Assembly: GCF_029962485.1 (NCBI RefSeq)
Contig: NZ_CP073639.1
Coordinates: forward strand, 744,001-808,000
DNA length: 64,000 nt
From: Burkholderia cepacia
GTDB lineage: Bacteria; Pseudomonadota; Gammaproteobacteria; Burkholderiales; Burkholderiaceae
Reading direction: 5' to 3'
In this document: one piece after another, positions 24,571 through 33,533 of the stretch
How the letters are laid out: every line of letters begins with the position of its first letter
Position numbering within the stretch: the stretch's first letter is position 1
Program-made: the position numbers and the translations under genes
The notes under the pieces: generated by a model
What the model was told of the DNA's origin: nothing
What the model saw: the letters and a program-made list of their open reading frames with translations, nothing else
The model's database searches: none

Positions 24571-27006
24571 ATGAGCAAACCGATCCTGTACCTCCTCGCC
24601 GGCAACGGCAGCGCGGCCGACTGGTGGGACGATGCACTGCCCCACTTCCGGCACTACCGGCCGGTGCCTCTGGAACTGCCGGGCTTCGGCGATCACCCCG
24701 CGCCGCCGTGCGAGGATCTCGCCGCGTATGCGCAAGCGCTGCTGGACGCCACCGAACCGGGCCACGCGATCATGGCGGTCGGCGTGAACGCGCTGCTGGT
24801 CCTGCACGCGTTGCAGCGGCGCCCCGGCCACTTCGAGCGCAGCGTGCTGCTCGCACCCGTCGGCGCGTTCCTGTGGGAACGGCGCCTGCCGAAACTGATG
24901 GCGCCGAAGCCGCTGCGCAAGACGATCCACTGGCTGCTTGCGCACTATCCGGCGCTGTTCGCCCGCAAGTTCTCGAACCAGACCTGGACGCCCGCGCAGT
25001 ACCGCCGCATGGGCGCCGGCTATGCGCGCTGCCGCGCATTCCTGCCGCACTGGGACCTCGTGCGCGCCGATACCGCGCTGCCGCTGCTCGAGTGGGTCAC
25101 CGACCGCATCGAGCTCGTATGGGGCGACCAGGACGCCGTGCTCGGCGTGCGCCAGGCCGCCGCGTGGTCGGCGATCCTCGCGCGCGCCGACCTCACCGTC
25201 ACGCTGCAACCCGGCTGGGGACACTATCCGTGGATCGACGCGCCGGCCGCGTTCGCGCAATGGCTCGAAGCCGGCGCCCCGGGCTTCGTCGCGCACACGA
25301 AGGGTGGACGCCTGGCATTGGCCACGCTGGCCGGCCTCCCCGTGCCACCCGCCATGTCGCTGACCCGCGCCGACGATCCGCGCCTGCCCGGTTTTCTCGC
25401 GAGCCAGCCCGGCGCCGAATGGGCGATCCGCTCGTCGAGCCATGGCGAAGACCAGGCCGACGCGGCGAATGCCGGCCTGCACACGACGTTCCTGCGCGTG
25501 CCGGCATCGCACGCGGCCGGCCGCGTGGCCGAGCTGCTCGACGGCGGCCTGGAGGAAGCGGTCGTGCAGCGCTTCGTCACGCCCGTGCTGTCCGGTATCG
25601 CGTTCGTGCGCCATCTCGCCGCCGAAGTCGAATGGGTGGAAGGCCACCTCGAATCGCTCGCCGACGGGCAGGCAAGCCCGCAGCGCGCGATCCTGTCGCG
25701 GCTTGGCGAACCGTGGCAACACGGCACGTTCGCGACCGCTCACGGGCTGACCGCGCAGCAGCTGTGGGCGTTCCTGCAACGCGTGCTGCACGCGTTCCAT
25801 TACGTGCCCGGCGATGTCGAATGGGCGTGGGACGGCACGCAGCTGTGGCTCTTGCAGTACCGCCCGATCAGCAGCTACGGCTGGCACCGGCACCTGACCT
25901 CGGCCAACATCGCCGAGATCCTGCCGCCGCAGCCGAGCCGGCTGGTCGAGTACGCGCAACGGCGCGCGGCCGGCAGCATCCCGGCCATCATGGCGCGTTG
26001 GGACGCACGCGTGCTGTGCGACAACGAGCCGTTCACCGCGCTGTACGGCGGCGCGTCGTACATCAACAACGACCTGTTCCTCGCCCGTCTCGCGGACTGG
26101 GGCGTATCGGCCGCGAACTACAGCGGCGAAATCGGCGGCGCGACGCCGCCGCTGCGCTGGCGTCCGCTGCGCCTGGTGCGCTCGCTGCCGGTGTTCTGGC
26201 GCATGCTGCGGGTCGCGCGCGGGCACCTGCCGACGCTCGCGCGCGGCCTGCAGCGCTTCGACCGGGAACTCGCGACGCTCGTCGAACAGCGCGCCGACGG
26301 CCAGCAACTGGCCGACTGGTTCACGCGCTTCTACGTGTTCGTCGTGCAGGGCAACCTGTGCATCGCGTCATCGCTCGCCAGCAGCGGCGGCGCACTGTGG
26401 GGGCGGCCGCCGACCGCCTATGGCCAGCTCGACGACAGCCCGCACCGCTTGCCGTGGGAAACCGATCCGGGCACCGCGCGGCCCGCGGCCACCGACCTGC
26501 CGCTGCAGCCCTTTCCCGACTGGCCGCTGCCGGTCCGCGTGCTGCACACGCTCGGCGTGCCCGGCATGCGCGGCTGGTATCTGCAGGTACGCGAGTGGTA
26601 TCGCGACAACCTGATGCGCGTGTTCTTCCGCCTGCATCACGCGATGCCGGCCGCCGACCGCGATACCTGGTTCGCGCCCCACCCCGAGCGCCGCGAACGC
26701 AACGGCAGCTTCTGGCAGGACGGCAGCGAAGGCACCGACGAGGCCACCGGTTTCATGATCTATCCGGGCCACACGCAGGGCGTGCTCGGCCACGACATCC
26801 TGCTCGAAGATTCGCTCGACCCGGGCCGGCACGCGCAGTACCAGGCCGCGCGCGCCGTCATCGCCCGCATGGGCGGCCGGCTGTCGCACGGCGCGACGCT
26901 GCTGCGCGAACTGCGCAAGCCGTCGGCCGTGCTGCCGCGCGTCGATGCGGCGTGGATCGGACGCGAAGTGCGGCTCAGCGACGGCCGGCTGACACTGGTC
27001 GAATAA
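24571..27006 (+). CDS. Fusion: degenerate alpha/beta hydrolase + PEP-utiliser-like (PPDK-N / phospho-His) protein
   Basis: 811 residues from the ATG at 24571. Residues 1-235 follow the alpha/beta-hydrolase pattern (ELPGFGDHPAP; acid in VWGDQDAV; His218 in GWGHYPW), but the nucleophile elbow reads AVGVNALL, with Asn73 where Ser is expected, so it is probably not an active hydrolase. Residues 243-435 resemble a shortened ATP-binding domain of PEP synthase/PPDK type: GGRLALATLAGLPVPP, WAIRSSSHGEDQ, VVQRFVTPVLSG and LLQYRPIS. A central region of unknown fold follows. Residues 750-811 match the swivelling phospho-histidine domain, with GGRLSHGATLLRE (His773). Rifampin phosphotransferase shares the ATP / middle / His order, so ATP-driven phosphotransfer to a small molecule is a reasonable inference. 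The substrate is unknown. Confidence 0.75.
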   Translation: MSKPILYLLAGNGSAADWWDDALPHFRHYRPVPLELPGFGDHPAPPCEDLAAYAQALLDATEPGHAIMAVGVNALLVLHALQRRPGHFERSVLLAPVGAFLWERRLPKLMAPKPLRKTIHWLLAHYPALFARKFSNQTWTPAQYRRMGAGYARCRAFLPHWDLVRADTALPLLEWVTDRIELVWGDQDAVLGVRQAAAWSAILARADLTVTLQPGWGHYPWIDAPAAFAQWLEAGAPGFVAHTKGGRLALATLAGLPVPPAMSLTRADDPRLPGFLASQPGAEWAIRSSSHGEDQADAANAGLHTTFLRVPASHAAGRVAELLDGGLEEAVVQRFVTPVLSGIAFVRHLAAEVEWVEGHLESLADGQASPQRAILSRLGEPWQHGTFATAHGLTAQQLWAFLQRVLHAFHYVPGDVEWAWDGTQLWLLQYRPISSYGWHRHLTSANIAEILPPQPSRLVEYAQRRAAGSIPAIMARWDARVLCDNEPFTALYGGASYINNDLFLARLADWGVSAANYSGEIGGATPPLRWRPLRLVRSLPVFWRMLRVARGHLPTLARGLQRFDRELATLVEQRADGQQLADWFTRFYVFVVQGNLCIASSLASSGGALWGRPPTAYGQLDDSPHRLPWETDPGTARPAATDLPLQPFPDWPLPVRVLHTLGVPGMRGWYLQVREWYRDNLMRVFFRLHHAMPAADRDTWFAPHPERRERNGSFWQDGSEGTDEATGFMIYPGHTQGVLGHDILLEDSLDPGRHAQYQAARAVIARMGGRLSHGATLLRELRKPSAVLPRVDAAWIGREVRLSDGRLTLVE

Positions 27007-27076
27007 GCGCCCGGCGGCATGTTGAAGGGGCTGGCGCGGATCGCTACACTGGTCCGGCGAATCCCGGAGACCCCAC

Positions 27077-27844
27077 ATGAAAGACACGCTTGCCGGACTG
27101 TCGGCGGACCTCGAGCGGCTGCTCAAGCTGCGCAGCATCCCGTTCGGGATGAAGCTGTTCGAACGGCGCGAGGACATGGAAGCTGTCCCGCGCATTCGCC
27201 GCCCGAAGGCGATCCATTCGCTGGACCAGATCGTCGGGCAAACGGCGCGGCTCGGCTTCACGGTCGGCATCACGGCCGACGACCTCGTCGGCGCGCAATG
27301 CCGGTCGGTCGTCGGGCTCGGTCACGCGAAGGATGCCGAGTGGGCGTCCGGCCAGCAGATGGCGGGCGTCTGGTATGCGACGCAGGAAGATTCGCGCGCC
27401 CACCAGGCCGCGATGCACTGCGTGGCCGACGGCAAGTACGACGCGCTCGTCGTGTCGCCGCTCGCGGCCGGCCGCATCGAGCCCGACATTGCGCTGTTCT
27501 ACGCGACGCCCGGCGCGATGATGTACTTCATCAACGGGCTGCAATGGTCGGGATACAAGCGCTTCGACTGGAGCGTGGTCGGCGAATCGGCCTGTGCGGA
27601 TTCGTGGGGCCGCGCGCTGTCGACCGGGCAGCCGAGCCTGTCGATTCCGTGCTACGCGGAGCGCCGCTACGGCGGTGTGCTCGACGACGAGATGCTGATG
27701 GCGCTGGCGCCCGACGCGCTCGAACTGGCCATTACCGGAATGGAGGCGCTGTCGCGCAACGGGCTGCGCTATCCGTTCGCGCAGTACGGCATCCAGCAGG
27801 ACGTGCGCGCGGGCATGGAAGTCAGCTACCCGAAGACGACGTGA
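27077..27844 (+). CDS. DUF169 family protein
   Basis: 255 residues, complete, with a GGAGACC-type ribosome-binding site just upstream. The sequence shows the DUF169 (COG2043) pattern: LLKLRSIPFGMKLF at the start, a Cys in GAQCRSVVGLG, DALVVSPLAAGRIEPDIALFYATPGAMM in the middle and a late SIPCYAERRYGG. Conserved cysteines suggest a metal or cofactor site, but no function has been shown for the family. It starts 70 bases after the fusion protein on the same strand and may be cotranscribed with it. No signal peptide or membrane segment. Confidence 0.82.
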   Translation: MKDTLAGLSADLERLLKLRSIPFGMKLFERREDMEAVPRIRRPKAIHSLDQIVGQTARLGFTVGITADDLVGAQCRSVVGLGHAKDAEWASGQQMAGVWYATQEDSRAHQAAMHCVADGKYDALVVSPLAAGRIEPDIALFYATPGAMMYFINGLQWSGYKRFDWSVVGESACADSWGRALSTGQPSLSIPCYAERRYGGVLDDEMLMALAPDALELAITGMEALSRNGLRYPFAQYGIQQDVRAGMEVSYPKTT

Positions 27845-27886
27845 CGTCACGCGCCGCGGCTGCCACGTGGCCGACGCGGCGGGCCA

Positions 27887-28261
27887 TCAGCGCAACGGCG
27901 TGCGGACTTTTCCGTCGACCTTCAACGTGCGCCTGTCGCGCGCGGCCTCGTATTCGACCGTCTGCGCAGGCGTGACGGGGCCGTACGACCGCCCGTTCAC
28001 ATAGACGATGCCGTCGCGCAGTTCGATCCGGTCGCCGTTGACCGTCGCGGTGGCGCGGTCACCCTGCAGCACCGCGCCGGAACACCCGGCAGTCGAAAAG
28101 CTGCGGACCGACGTACCCGACGTTGCCGCATTCCCGCCCTGGTCCGCCGCATGCGCGGCGCTGCAGGGCGGCGCATCCATGTCGCCGGCCGCGTGGAGCG
28201 ATCCGGCACTGATGCCGCATCCGGCAAGCAACGCAATCGACATCGGCAACAGCTTGTTCAT
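27887..28261 (-). CDS. Small exported protein, unknown
   Basis: 124 residues from the ATG at 28261, preceded by GGAGGCCACC. The N-terminus MNKLLPMSIALLAGCGISAG has a possible lipobox (LLAGC), so it may be a lipoprotein. The mature part is short: a low-complexity linker, then a small beta-rich domain (GDRATATVNGDRIELRDGIVYVNGRSYGPVT) ending near DGKVRTPLR. I do not recognise the family. It is convergent with the DUF169 gene and divergent from the MarR-GNAT gene. Confidence 0.65.
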   Translation of the reverse strand: MNKLLPMSIALLAGCGISAGSLHAAGDMDAPPCSAAHAADQGGNAATSGTSVRSFSTAGCSGAVLQGDRATATVNGDRIELRDGIVYVNGRSYGPVTPAQTVEYEAARDRRTLKVDGKVRTPLR

Positions 28262-28404
28262 GGTGGCCTCCGTGGTCCGCGGACCTGGATCGATGATCGG
28301 GCAGCGCCGCCGGTCGCCGGCCGCCCGATATGCGCAGTATGCGTCCACCCGGCGGCACGCCGCCATCCGCGCCAATACCACTCCTGCTCGCCGGCAAATT
28401 CGCC

Positions 28405-28448
28405 TTGACAAGTTGCGCATCGCAACTATTATCGATTGCGATACGCAA
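28405..28448 (+). promoter_or_regulatory. Sigma-70 promoter overlapped by two tandem TTGCG-N3-CGCAA palindromes
   Basis: A TTGACA box at 28405-28410 and TATTAT at 28427-28432 are 16 bases apart, a good promoter for the MarR-GNAT gene. The spacer is a perfect palindrome, AGTTGCG-CAT-CGCAACT (28411-28427). A second copy of the core, TTGCG-ATA-CGCAA, lies at 28436-28448 over the start-site region. Their centres are 23 bases apart, about two helical turns. Two identical cores on the promoter strongly suggest autoregulation by the MarR domain encoded next. Confidence 0.7.
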
Positions 28449-28464
28449 CCATTTGGGGCACCCC

Positions 28465-29445
28465 ATGGACCTCATCGACCCGCCTGCCAAGCCTCGCGAC
28501 GCGACCATCCTCGAATTGCGCGACTTCTCCCGCAAACTGGTACGCGAGCTCGGCTTCATGCGCGCGACGCTCGCCGACAGCGACTGGGCGCCATCGGCCG
28601 TTCACGCGATCCTCGAGATCGGGATGGCGCCCGGCATCAACGCGAAGGATCTCGGCAACATCCTGCGGCTCGACAAATCGAATACGAGCCGGCAACTCGC
28701 GCGGCTCGAGGCGGCCGGTGTCGTGGAGCGCCGCGTGTCGAACGAGGATGCACGCGCGATCGAGCTGTACCTGACCGCCGAAGGAAAAAAGCTCCAGAAA
28801 CGAATCGACACGTTCGCGACCGATCAGGTGTCGAACGCGCTGCGTCGCATGATTCCCGCCGATCAGCAGGCGCTGCTGCGTTCGCTCGCGCTGTATGCCG
28901 ATGCACTCGCGCAGGACAACGCCGTCAAGGCGCCCGCGGCGACAGCCGACACGCCGCCGATTCTCGAAGGCTACCAACCGGGCTGTATCGGCGACATCGC
29001 GAGCCTGCATGCACGCTTCTATTCGGAGCACTGGGGGTTCGGCGCCTTTTTCGAAAAGCGGGTGGCGACCGAGCTGGCCGAGTTCGCGGGTGCGTTGCCG
29101 GCCGACGGCAAGGCACTGTGGCTCTGCCGGGAAGACGGGCGGACGCTCGCGTCGCTCGCGATCGACGGCGACCCGGCCACCGGCGTCGCGCACCTGCGCT
29201 GGTTCATCGTGAACGACGCGTTGCGCGGGTCCGGCGTCGGGCGCCAGATGATGACGCTGGCCATGCGCTTCGTCGATGAGCACCGGTTTCACGAGACCTA
29301 TCTGTGGACGTTCAAGGGACTGGATTCGGCGCGCCACCTGTACGAGTCGTTCGGCTTTACGCTGACTGACGAGTCCGCGGGCACGCACTGGGGTACCGAG
29401 GTGGTCGAGCAGCGTTTCAGCCGGCCGGGGCCCGCCGGCAGCTGA
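28465..29445 (+). CDS. MarR-GNAT fusion (regulator + N-acetyltransferase)
   Basis: 326 residues from the ATG at 28465. Residues 1-150 are a MarR-type winged helix: ILEIGMAPGINAKDLGNILRLDK, SNTSRQLARLEAAGVVERR, and the wing RRVSNEDARAIELYLTAEGK. Residues 165-320 form a GNAT fold with the acetyl-CoA loop in LRGSGVGRQMMTLAMRF (R/Q-x-x-G-x-G/A type) and a late LYESFGFTLTDE. Fusions of this sort are known; the acetylated substrate is not. Two palindromes over its promoter suggest it represses itself. Confidence 0.88.
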   Translation: MDLIDPPAKPRDATILELRDFSRKLVRELGFMRATLADSDWAPSAVHAILEIGMAPGINAKDLGNILRLDKSNTSRQLARLEAAGVVERRVSNEDARAIELYLTAEGKKLQKRIDTFATDQVSNALRRMIPADQQALLRSLALYADALAQDNAVKAPAATADTPPILEGYQPGCIGDIASLHARFYSEHWGFGAFFEKRVATELAEFAGALPADGKALWLCREDGRTLASLAIDGDPATGVAHLRWFIVNDALRGSGVGRQMMTLAMRFVDEHRFHETYLWTFKGLDSARHLYESFGFTLTDESAGTHWGTEVVEQRFSRPGPAGS

Positions 29446-29510
29446 TATTCAACGGTCCCGCTTCGATCCAAAACGCGCACCAACGCTCACCACAATAAAG
29501 GACGCCGTCC

Positions 29511-30356
29511 ATGCTCGAACGTCTCGCGGCCCTCGCACTTTGCGCGGTCGTCACCGCGCCTGCCGCCGCTGCCGCGCAACCCGATGCCGCAACCGGCCTC
29601 AACCCGATCGACCAGACGATGACGCAGTGCCTGAACGATCCCGCACATGCGTCGACAGGCGGCCAGGACGAATGCATCGTCGACGCGAACCACGCATGGG
29701 ACGCACGGCTCAACGCCAGCTATCGCGCGCTGCAGGCATCGCTGCCGGCGGTGGACCGGCCCGGGCTGCTGCGTGCCCAGCGCGCGTGGCTCGCGCGCCG
29801 TGACGCCGACCTGAAGCTGATCGGCGCCGTCTACGCGACGACACGCGGCACGGTCTACGCACCGATGAATGCGAACGACGTGATGGAACTGACGCGGCAA
29901 CGCGCGCTGTCGCTGCAGCGGTTCGACGCCGATCGCACGGCGCGCGGCTTCAGCCTGGCCACGCGCCTGCCGCCCGCGACGGACGACAAGCCCGAGCGCG
30001 TCGTCGCCGTTCCGCGACGCGGTGCACGCTTCGAACGTGCGCACTGCACGGCGCTCGCCGATCTCGACGCAAAGGGCCGCTGCGCGGCGCAAGCCACGCC
30101 GCTGTACCTGCGGGATATCGACGACGTGACGGCGGCGATCGAACGCCGCCTGCCGCCTGCATCTCGCGAAGCGATGCGTGCGTCGTCACAGAAATGGCGC
30201 GCGTTCGTCGCGGCCCAGCCGCCGCTGATCGGCGCGCTTTACGCGCCAGCGGGTGCGTCCGGCGTGTCGCCGCAGGTCTCGATCGAAATGCGCGATGAAG
30301 CCGCCGCGCGCCTGCAGCAGCTCGTGTACGCCGAAGACAAGATCGGCGCCGACTGA
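29511..30356 (+). CDS. Exported LprI-like (DUF1311) protein
   Basis: 281 residues with a signal peptide (about 1-22, ending AAAAQ). The first domain is DUF1311/LprI-like: CLNDPAHASTGGQDECIVDANHAWDARLNASYRAL and LRAQRAWLARRDADL show the expected Cys pair, the LN-x-x-Y helix and the QRAW-x-x-RD motif. A second, more diverged half (CTALADLDAKGRCAAQAT to KWRAFVAAQP) may be a repeat of the domain. Mycobacterial LprI inhibits lysozyme; whether this longer protein does so is unknown. Likely periplasmic. A hairpin directly follows the stop. Confidence 0.75.
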   Translation: MLERLAALALCAVVTAPAAAAAQPDAATGLNPIDQTMTQCLNDPAHASTGGQDECIVDANHAWDARLNASYRALQASLPAVDRPGLLRAQRAWLARRDADLKLIGAVYATTRGTVYAPMNANDVMELTRQRALSLQRFDADRTARGFSLATRLPPATDDKPERVVAVPRRGARFERAHCTALADLDAKGRCAAQATPLYLRDIDDVTAAIERRLPPASREAMRASSQKWRAFVAAQPPLIGALYAPAGASGVSPQVSIEMRDEAAARLQQLVYAEDKIGAD

Positions 30357-30358
30357 GG

Positions 30359-30377
30359 CGGCGGCGCGCAGCCGCCG
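30359..30377 (+). terminator. Terminator-like hairpin after LprI-like gene
   Basis: Seven-base-pair stem CGGCGGC / GCCGCCG with a GCGCA loop, followed by TTCATTTG. It starts within a few bases of the LprI-like stop and precedes the convergent KstD-like gene. Confidence 0.45.
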
Positions 30378-30412
30378 TTCATTTGACGCGCTGCATCCGC
30401 GCGTTCACTCGA

Positions 30413-32158
30413 TCACGCGCCAGCCGCCGACGCCTCGCCCGCAAGCTGCCGCACGGCCGCAATGTGGTTGGCCGCCACGTAGCCGAACGTCATCGCCGGC
30501 CCGATCGTCGAGCCGGGGCCCGGATAGGTCTTGCCCATCACGGCCGCCGACGTGTTGCCGAGCGCGTACAGCCCGTCGATCACCGAGCCGTCGGGTCGCA
30601 GCACGCGCGCATCCGCATCGGTGCGCAGCCCGCCCTTCGTGCCGATCTCGCCCGGATCGAGCCGCAACGCGTAGAACGGCGCGCGCTCGATCGGCCCGAG
30701 GCACGGGTTCGGCTTCGACGACGGATCGCCGTAGTAGCGGTCGAACACGTTGCCGCCCTTGCCGAATTCCGTATCGACGCCGGTGGCCGCATAGCCGTTC
30801 ATCCGCGCGACGGTCTGCGCCAGGCCGTCGGCGTTCACGCCGATCTTCGCGGCCAGTTCGGCCAGCGTGTCCGCGCGATAGATGACCGAGTCCAGCCAGC
30901 CGGCCGGGATCCGGCTGTCCGGCTGCACGCTGCCGGGCAGCAGCACGCCGCACGGGTAGCGCTTGCGGTATTCGGCATCGAAGATCAGCCACGCGGGCAC
31001 GCAGGCCTGCGTTTGCGCGTGATCCGCGACCATCGCGTGAATCACGTCCGGATACGGCGCGGATTCGTTGACGAAGCGCCGTCCGAGCCCGTTGACCATC
31101 ACGCAGCGCGGCGCCGAGCGCTCGACGAACAGCCCGCGCTGCTTCTCCTCGCCCGGCACGCGCACCGTCGGCACGCCCCAGACGAAGTCCATCAGCGCGA
31201 CGCCGGCGCCCAGCGCGAGCCCCGCGCGAATGCCGTCGCCGGTATTGATCGGCGGCGCCGCGCTCCACTCGGCGCGCGTCGGCGCCGGCAGGTACTGCTC
31301 GCGCATCGCCTGGTTCGCCTCGAACCCGCCGCATGCGAGCACCACGCCGTGCGTCGCGCGGATGCCGACCGTGCGCCCGTTCCGCTCGACGACCACGCCG
31401 TTTACGCGCGCGCCGTCGGACTGCAGCGAGCGCATCGGCGTGTCGAGCCACAGCGCAATGCCGCGCTGCGCCAGCGCCGCGCGCAGGCTGGCGACCAGCG
31501 CATTGCCGAGCGTGAGGCGCCGGTCGCGCGCGGTGCGGCGGCGCCAGCGGAAATCGGTGGCATAGCGCAGCATCAGGCGCGCAGTGAGCCGCAACCAGCC
31601 GCGCTCCTTCGTGACGATCGTGTGCGCTTCGATCTGCGTCATCGCGATGCGGCCGGCGATCAGCGTGGCAGGCGACGGCGCGCGCAACGTGTCGAAATGC
31701 GTGCCGAGGCGGGCGGCATCGAACGCCGCCGGTTCCATCGTCCGGAAGCCGGGCTTGCCGCCGACGCGGTCGGGGTAGTAGTCGGGATAACGCGGCACCG
31801 CATGAAAACGCGTTTGTGCGTGCTGCGCGAGATACGCGACCATCTTCGGACCGTTCTCGAGATACGCATCGATGCGCGGCCGGTCGAAGTCCTCGCGAAC
31901 GACTTCGCGCAGGTACGCAATCGCTTCGTCATACGAATCGTTTCCACCGAGCGCCGCGATCTGGTCGTTGCATGGAATCCAGATGCCGCCACCCGAAACA
32001 GCCGTTGTCCCGCCATACACGGGGCTTTTCTCGACGACCAGGACCGACAGGCCCTGATCGTGCGCGCGCAGCGCCGCCGTCATCGCGCCCGCGCCTGAGC
32101 CGACCACCACCACGTCGTACGTGGCGTCGCCGGCGGAATCGTATCGATCGTCGTGCAT
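30413..32158 (-). CDS. FAD-dependent dehydrogenase, 3-ketosteroid delta-1-dehydrogenase (KstD)-like
   Basis: 581 residues from the ATG at 32158. The FAD Rossmann motif is VVVVGSGAGAMTAAL (about 16-30), followed by VVEKSPVYGGTTAVSGGGIWIP, typical of the KstD / fumarate-reductase flavoprotein family. The C-terminus has the second FAD motif GLYALGNTSAAVMGKTYPGPGSTIGPAMTFGY, close to that of KstD enzymes, which introduce a 1,2 double bond in ring A of 3-ketosteroids. Its start lies 16 bases behind the KshA-like Rieske gene, so they are cotranscribed. KstD and KshA together open the steroid B ring in known pathways, which fits; substrate is inferred from the pairing. Confidence 0.8.
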   Translation of the reverse strand: MHDDRYDSAGDATYDVVVVGSGAGAMTAALRAHDQGLSVLVVEKSPVYGGTTAVSGGGIWIPCNDQIAALGGNDSYDEAIAYLREVVREDFDRPRIDAYLENGPKMVAYLAQHAQTRFHAVPRYPDYYPDRVGGKPGFRTMEPAAFDAARLGTHFDTLRAPSPATLIAGRIAMTQIEAHTIVTKERGWLRLTARLMLRYATDFRWRRRTARDRRLTLGNALVASLRAALAQRGIALWLDTPMRSLQSDGARVNGVVVERNGRTVGIRATHGVVLACGGFEANQAMREQYLPAPTRAEWSAAPPINTGDGIRAGLALGAGVALMDFVWGVPTVRVPGEEKQRGLFVERSAPRCVMVNGLGRRFVNESAPYPDVIHAMVADHAQTQACVPAWLIFDAEYRKRYPCGVLLPGSVQPDSRIPAGWLDSVIYRADTLAELAAKIGVNADGLAQTVARMNGYAATGVDTEFGKGGNVFDRYYGDPSSKPNPCLGPIERAPFYALRLDPGEIGTKGGLRTDADARVLRPDGSVIDGLYALGNTSAAVMGKTYPGPGSTIGPAMTFGYVAANHIAAVRQLAGEASAAGA

Positions 32159-32174
32159 GATGGCCGCCCCCGCG

Positions 32175-33299
32175 TCAGATCGTGGACAGGCGGCTCGCCG
32201 CGTCGGCCGGTACATCGGCCAGCTGGCGCCAGCACGCGTTCTCGCCGCGGTACTCGTGCACCTCGACGCGCGCATGCAGCGCCGGCAGCGCGGCGACGTC
32301 GGTGTAGAACTGCCGGTACCACTCGCGCAACCGGTAGATGGGCCCGTCGCCTTCGCACAGCAGCGGATTGTCGACGCGCGTCTTGTGATCCCAGATCGCG
32401 ACATCCTCGCGGAACGCCGACTGCGCGGCCAGCACGTAGCCGTCGACCATCGCGCGGCTCTGCTCGTCCGACAGTGCGGGATCCTTCTGGACCATCACGC
32501 CGAAGCGCAGCTCGAAGCTGTTCGTGTCGATCGGCACGTGGCTGTTGAGCAGGATCGAGTTGACCGCCTGCCCTTGCGCCTCGCCCGTCATCAACGTCAC
32601 GTGGTACGCGGGGCCGAAGTACGCGGAATCCGCGGTCAGCCGCCCGCTGCCCGCCAGCCGCGAGCTTGCGCCGCGCAACTTCTGGTAGGCGACCGGGCCC
32701 GCGAACGTATTGCAGAAATAGTCGATCGGCGCGCCGTGCACGGGGCCGAAGTGCACCATGTCCGACTGGTTGTCGATCAGTTCGCGGCAGTTCGTGTTGA
32801 TCACCCACTTGACGATGGCCCAGTCGCTCCATGCATCGGAGAAGCACGCGTCGATCCGCGGAATCGCGACCGACGGCTCGGGTGCGTTGCCCTCCGGATC
32901 GTTCCACACGAACAGCAGATGGTTCTGCTCCATCACCGGCCACGACTTGATGCGCGCCTTCGGCGGAATGCGCGACGAATACGGGATCGCCGCGCAAGAT
33001 CCGTCGCCGGCCCACGACCAGCCGTGAAACGGGCACACGAGCGTGTCGCCTTCGACATGCCCGCGCCCGAGGTCGGCGCCCATGTGCGGGCAGTAGCCGT
33101 CGAGGATGCGCAGTTGCCCGTCCTCGCCCTGGAACACCACCACGCGGGTGCCGAAGATCGACAGGCCATGCGCGCGGCCGTCGCGGTAATCGTCGGCCAG
33201 CCCCAGGCAATGCCAGCCGCGTGCGTAACGCGCGTCGATGGGTGCGGCGTGAATCCGGTGAATGGGGCGCTGGGTCGCCAGCACGGTGGAATCGGTCAT
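32175..33299 (-). CDS. Rieske non-heme iron oxygenase, KshA-like
   Basis: 374 residues from the ATG at 33299. The Rieske 2Fe-2S ligands are Cys70, His72, Cys89 and His92 (CPHMGADLG and CPFHGWSW). The mononuclear iron site follows the D-x2-H-x4-H pattern, Asp180, His183 and His188 in NQSDMVHFGPVHG. Length and layout agree with KshA, the oxygenase of 3-ketosteroid 9-alpha-hydroxylase. A reductase partner (KshB) is not encoded nearby and would have to come from elsewhere. First gene of a two-gene operon with the KstD-like dehydrogenase, divergent from a TetR gene. Confidence 0.82.
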   Translation of the reverse strand: MTDSTVLATQRPIHRIHAAPIDARYARGWHCLGLADDYRDGRAHGLSIFGTRVVVFQGEDGQLRILDGYCPHMGADLGRGHVEGDTLVCPFHGWSWAGDGSCAAIPYSSRIPPKARIKSWPVMEQNHLLFVWNDPEGNAPEPSVAIPRIDACFSDAWSDWAIVKWVINTNCRELIDNQSDMVHFGPVHGAPIDYFCNTFAGPVAYQKLRGASSRLAGSGRLTADSAYFGPAYHVTLMTGEAQGQAVNSILLNSHVPIDTNSFELRFGVMVQKDPALSDEQSRAMVDGYVLAAQSAFREDVAIWDHKTRVDNPLLCEGDGPIYRLREWYRQFYTDVAALPALHARVEVHEYRGENACWRQLADVPADAASRLSTI

Positions 33300-33397
33300 G
33301 GATCGTCTCCTCCAGTCAAAGGTGGGCGCCGGCCGACACCTGCGTGGCCGGACCTTGCCCGCGAATGCGCCGGCCGGAGAATCCGGCCGGAACGCTA

Positions 33398-33453
33398 TGT
33401 CACAAAACATCTTATTTGTGCCGCATAATGGCACAAATTCGATTTCTGTGACA
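33398..33453. promoter_or_regulatory. Nested palindrome between the Rieske operon and tetR: likely operator
   Basis: An inner perfect repeat ATTTGTGCC / GGCACAAAT (33414-33422 and 33430-33438) with a 7-base centre is enclosed by a second pair TGTCACA / TGTGACA (33398-33404 and 33447-33453) on almost the same axis. The site sits between divergent genes and is AT-rich against its surroundings. The likely ligand is the TetR-type protein encoded at 33534, which would control both itself and the steroid-type operon. Confidence 0.65.
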
Positions 33454-33533
33454 ACGTGTGCGAAAATTCCGCACCGCCGGAACCGGTCGGCGGATCGACA
33501 CACGCCGCGCGGCATGCGGCATCGAGGAAAGGT

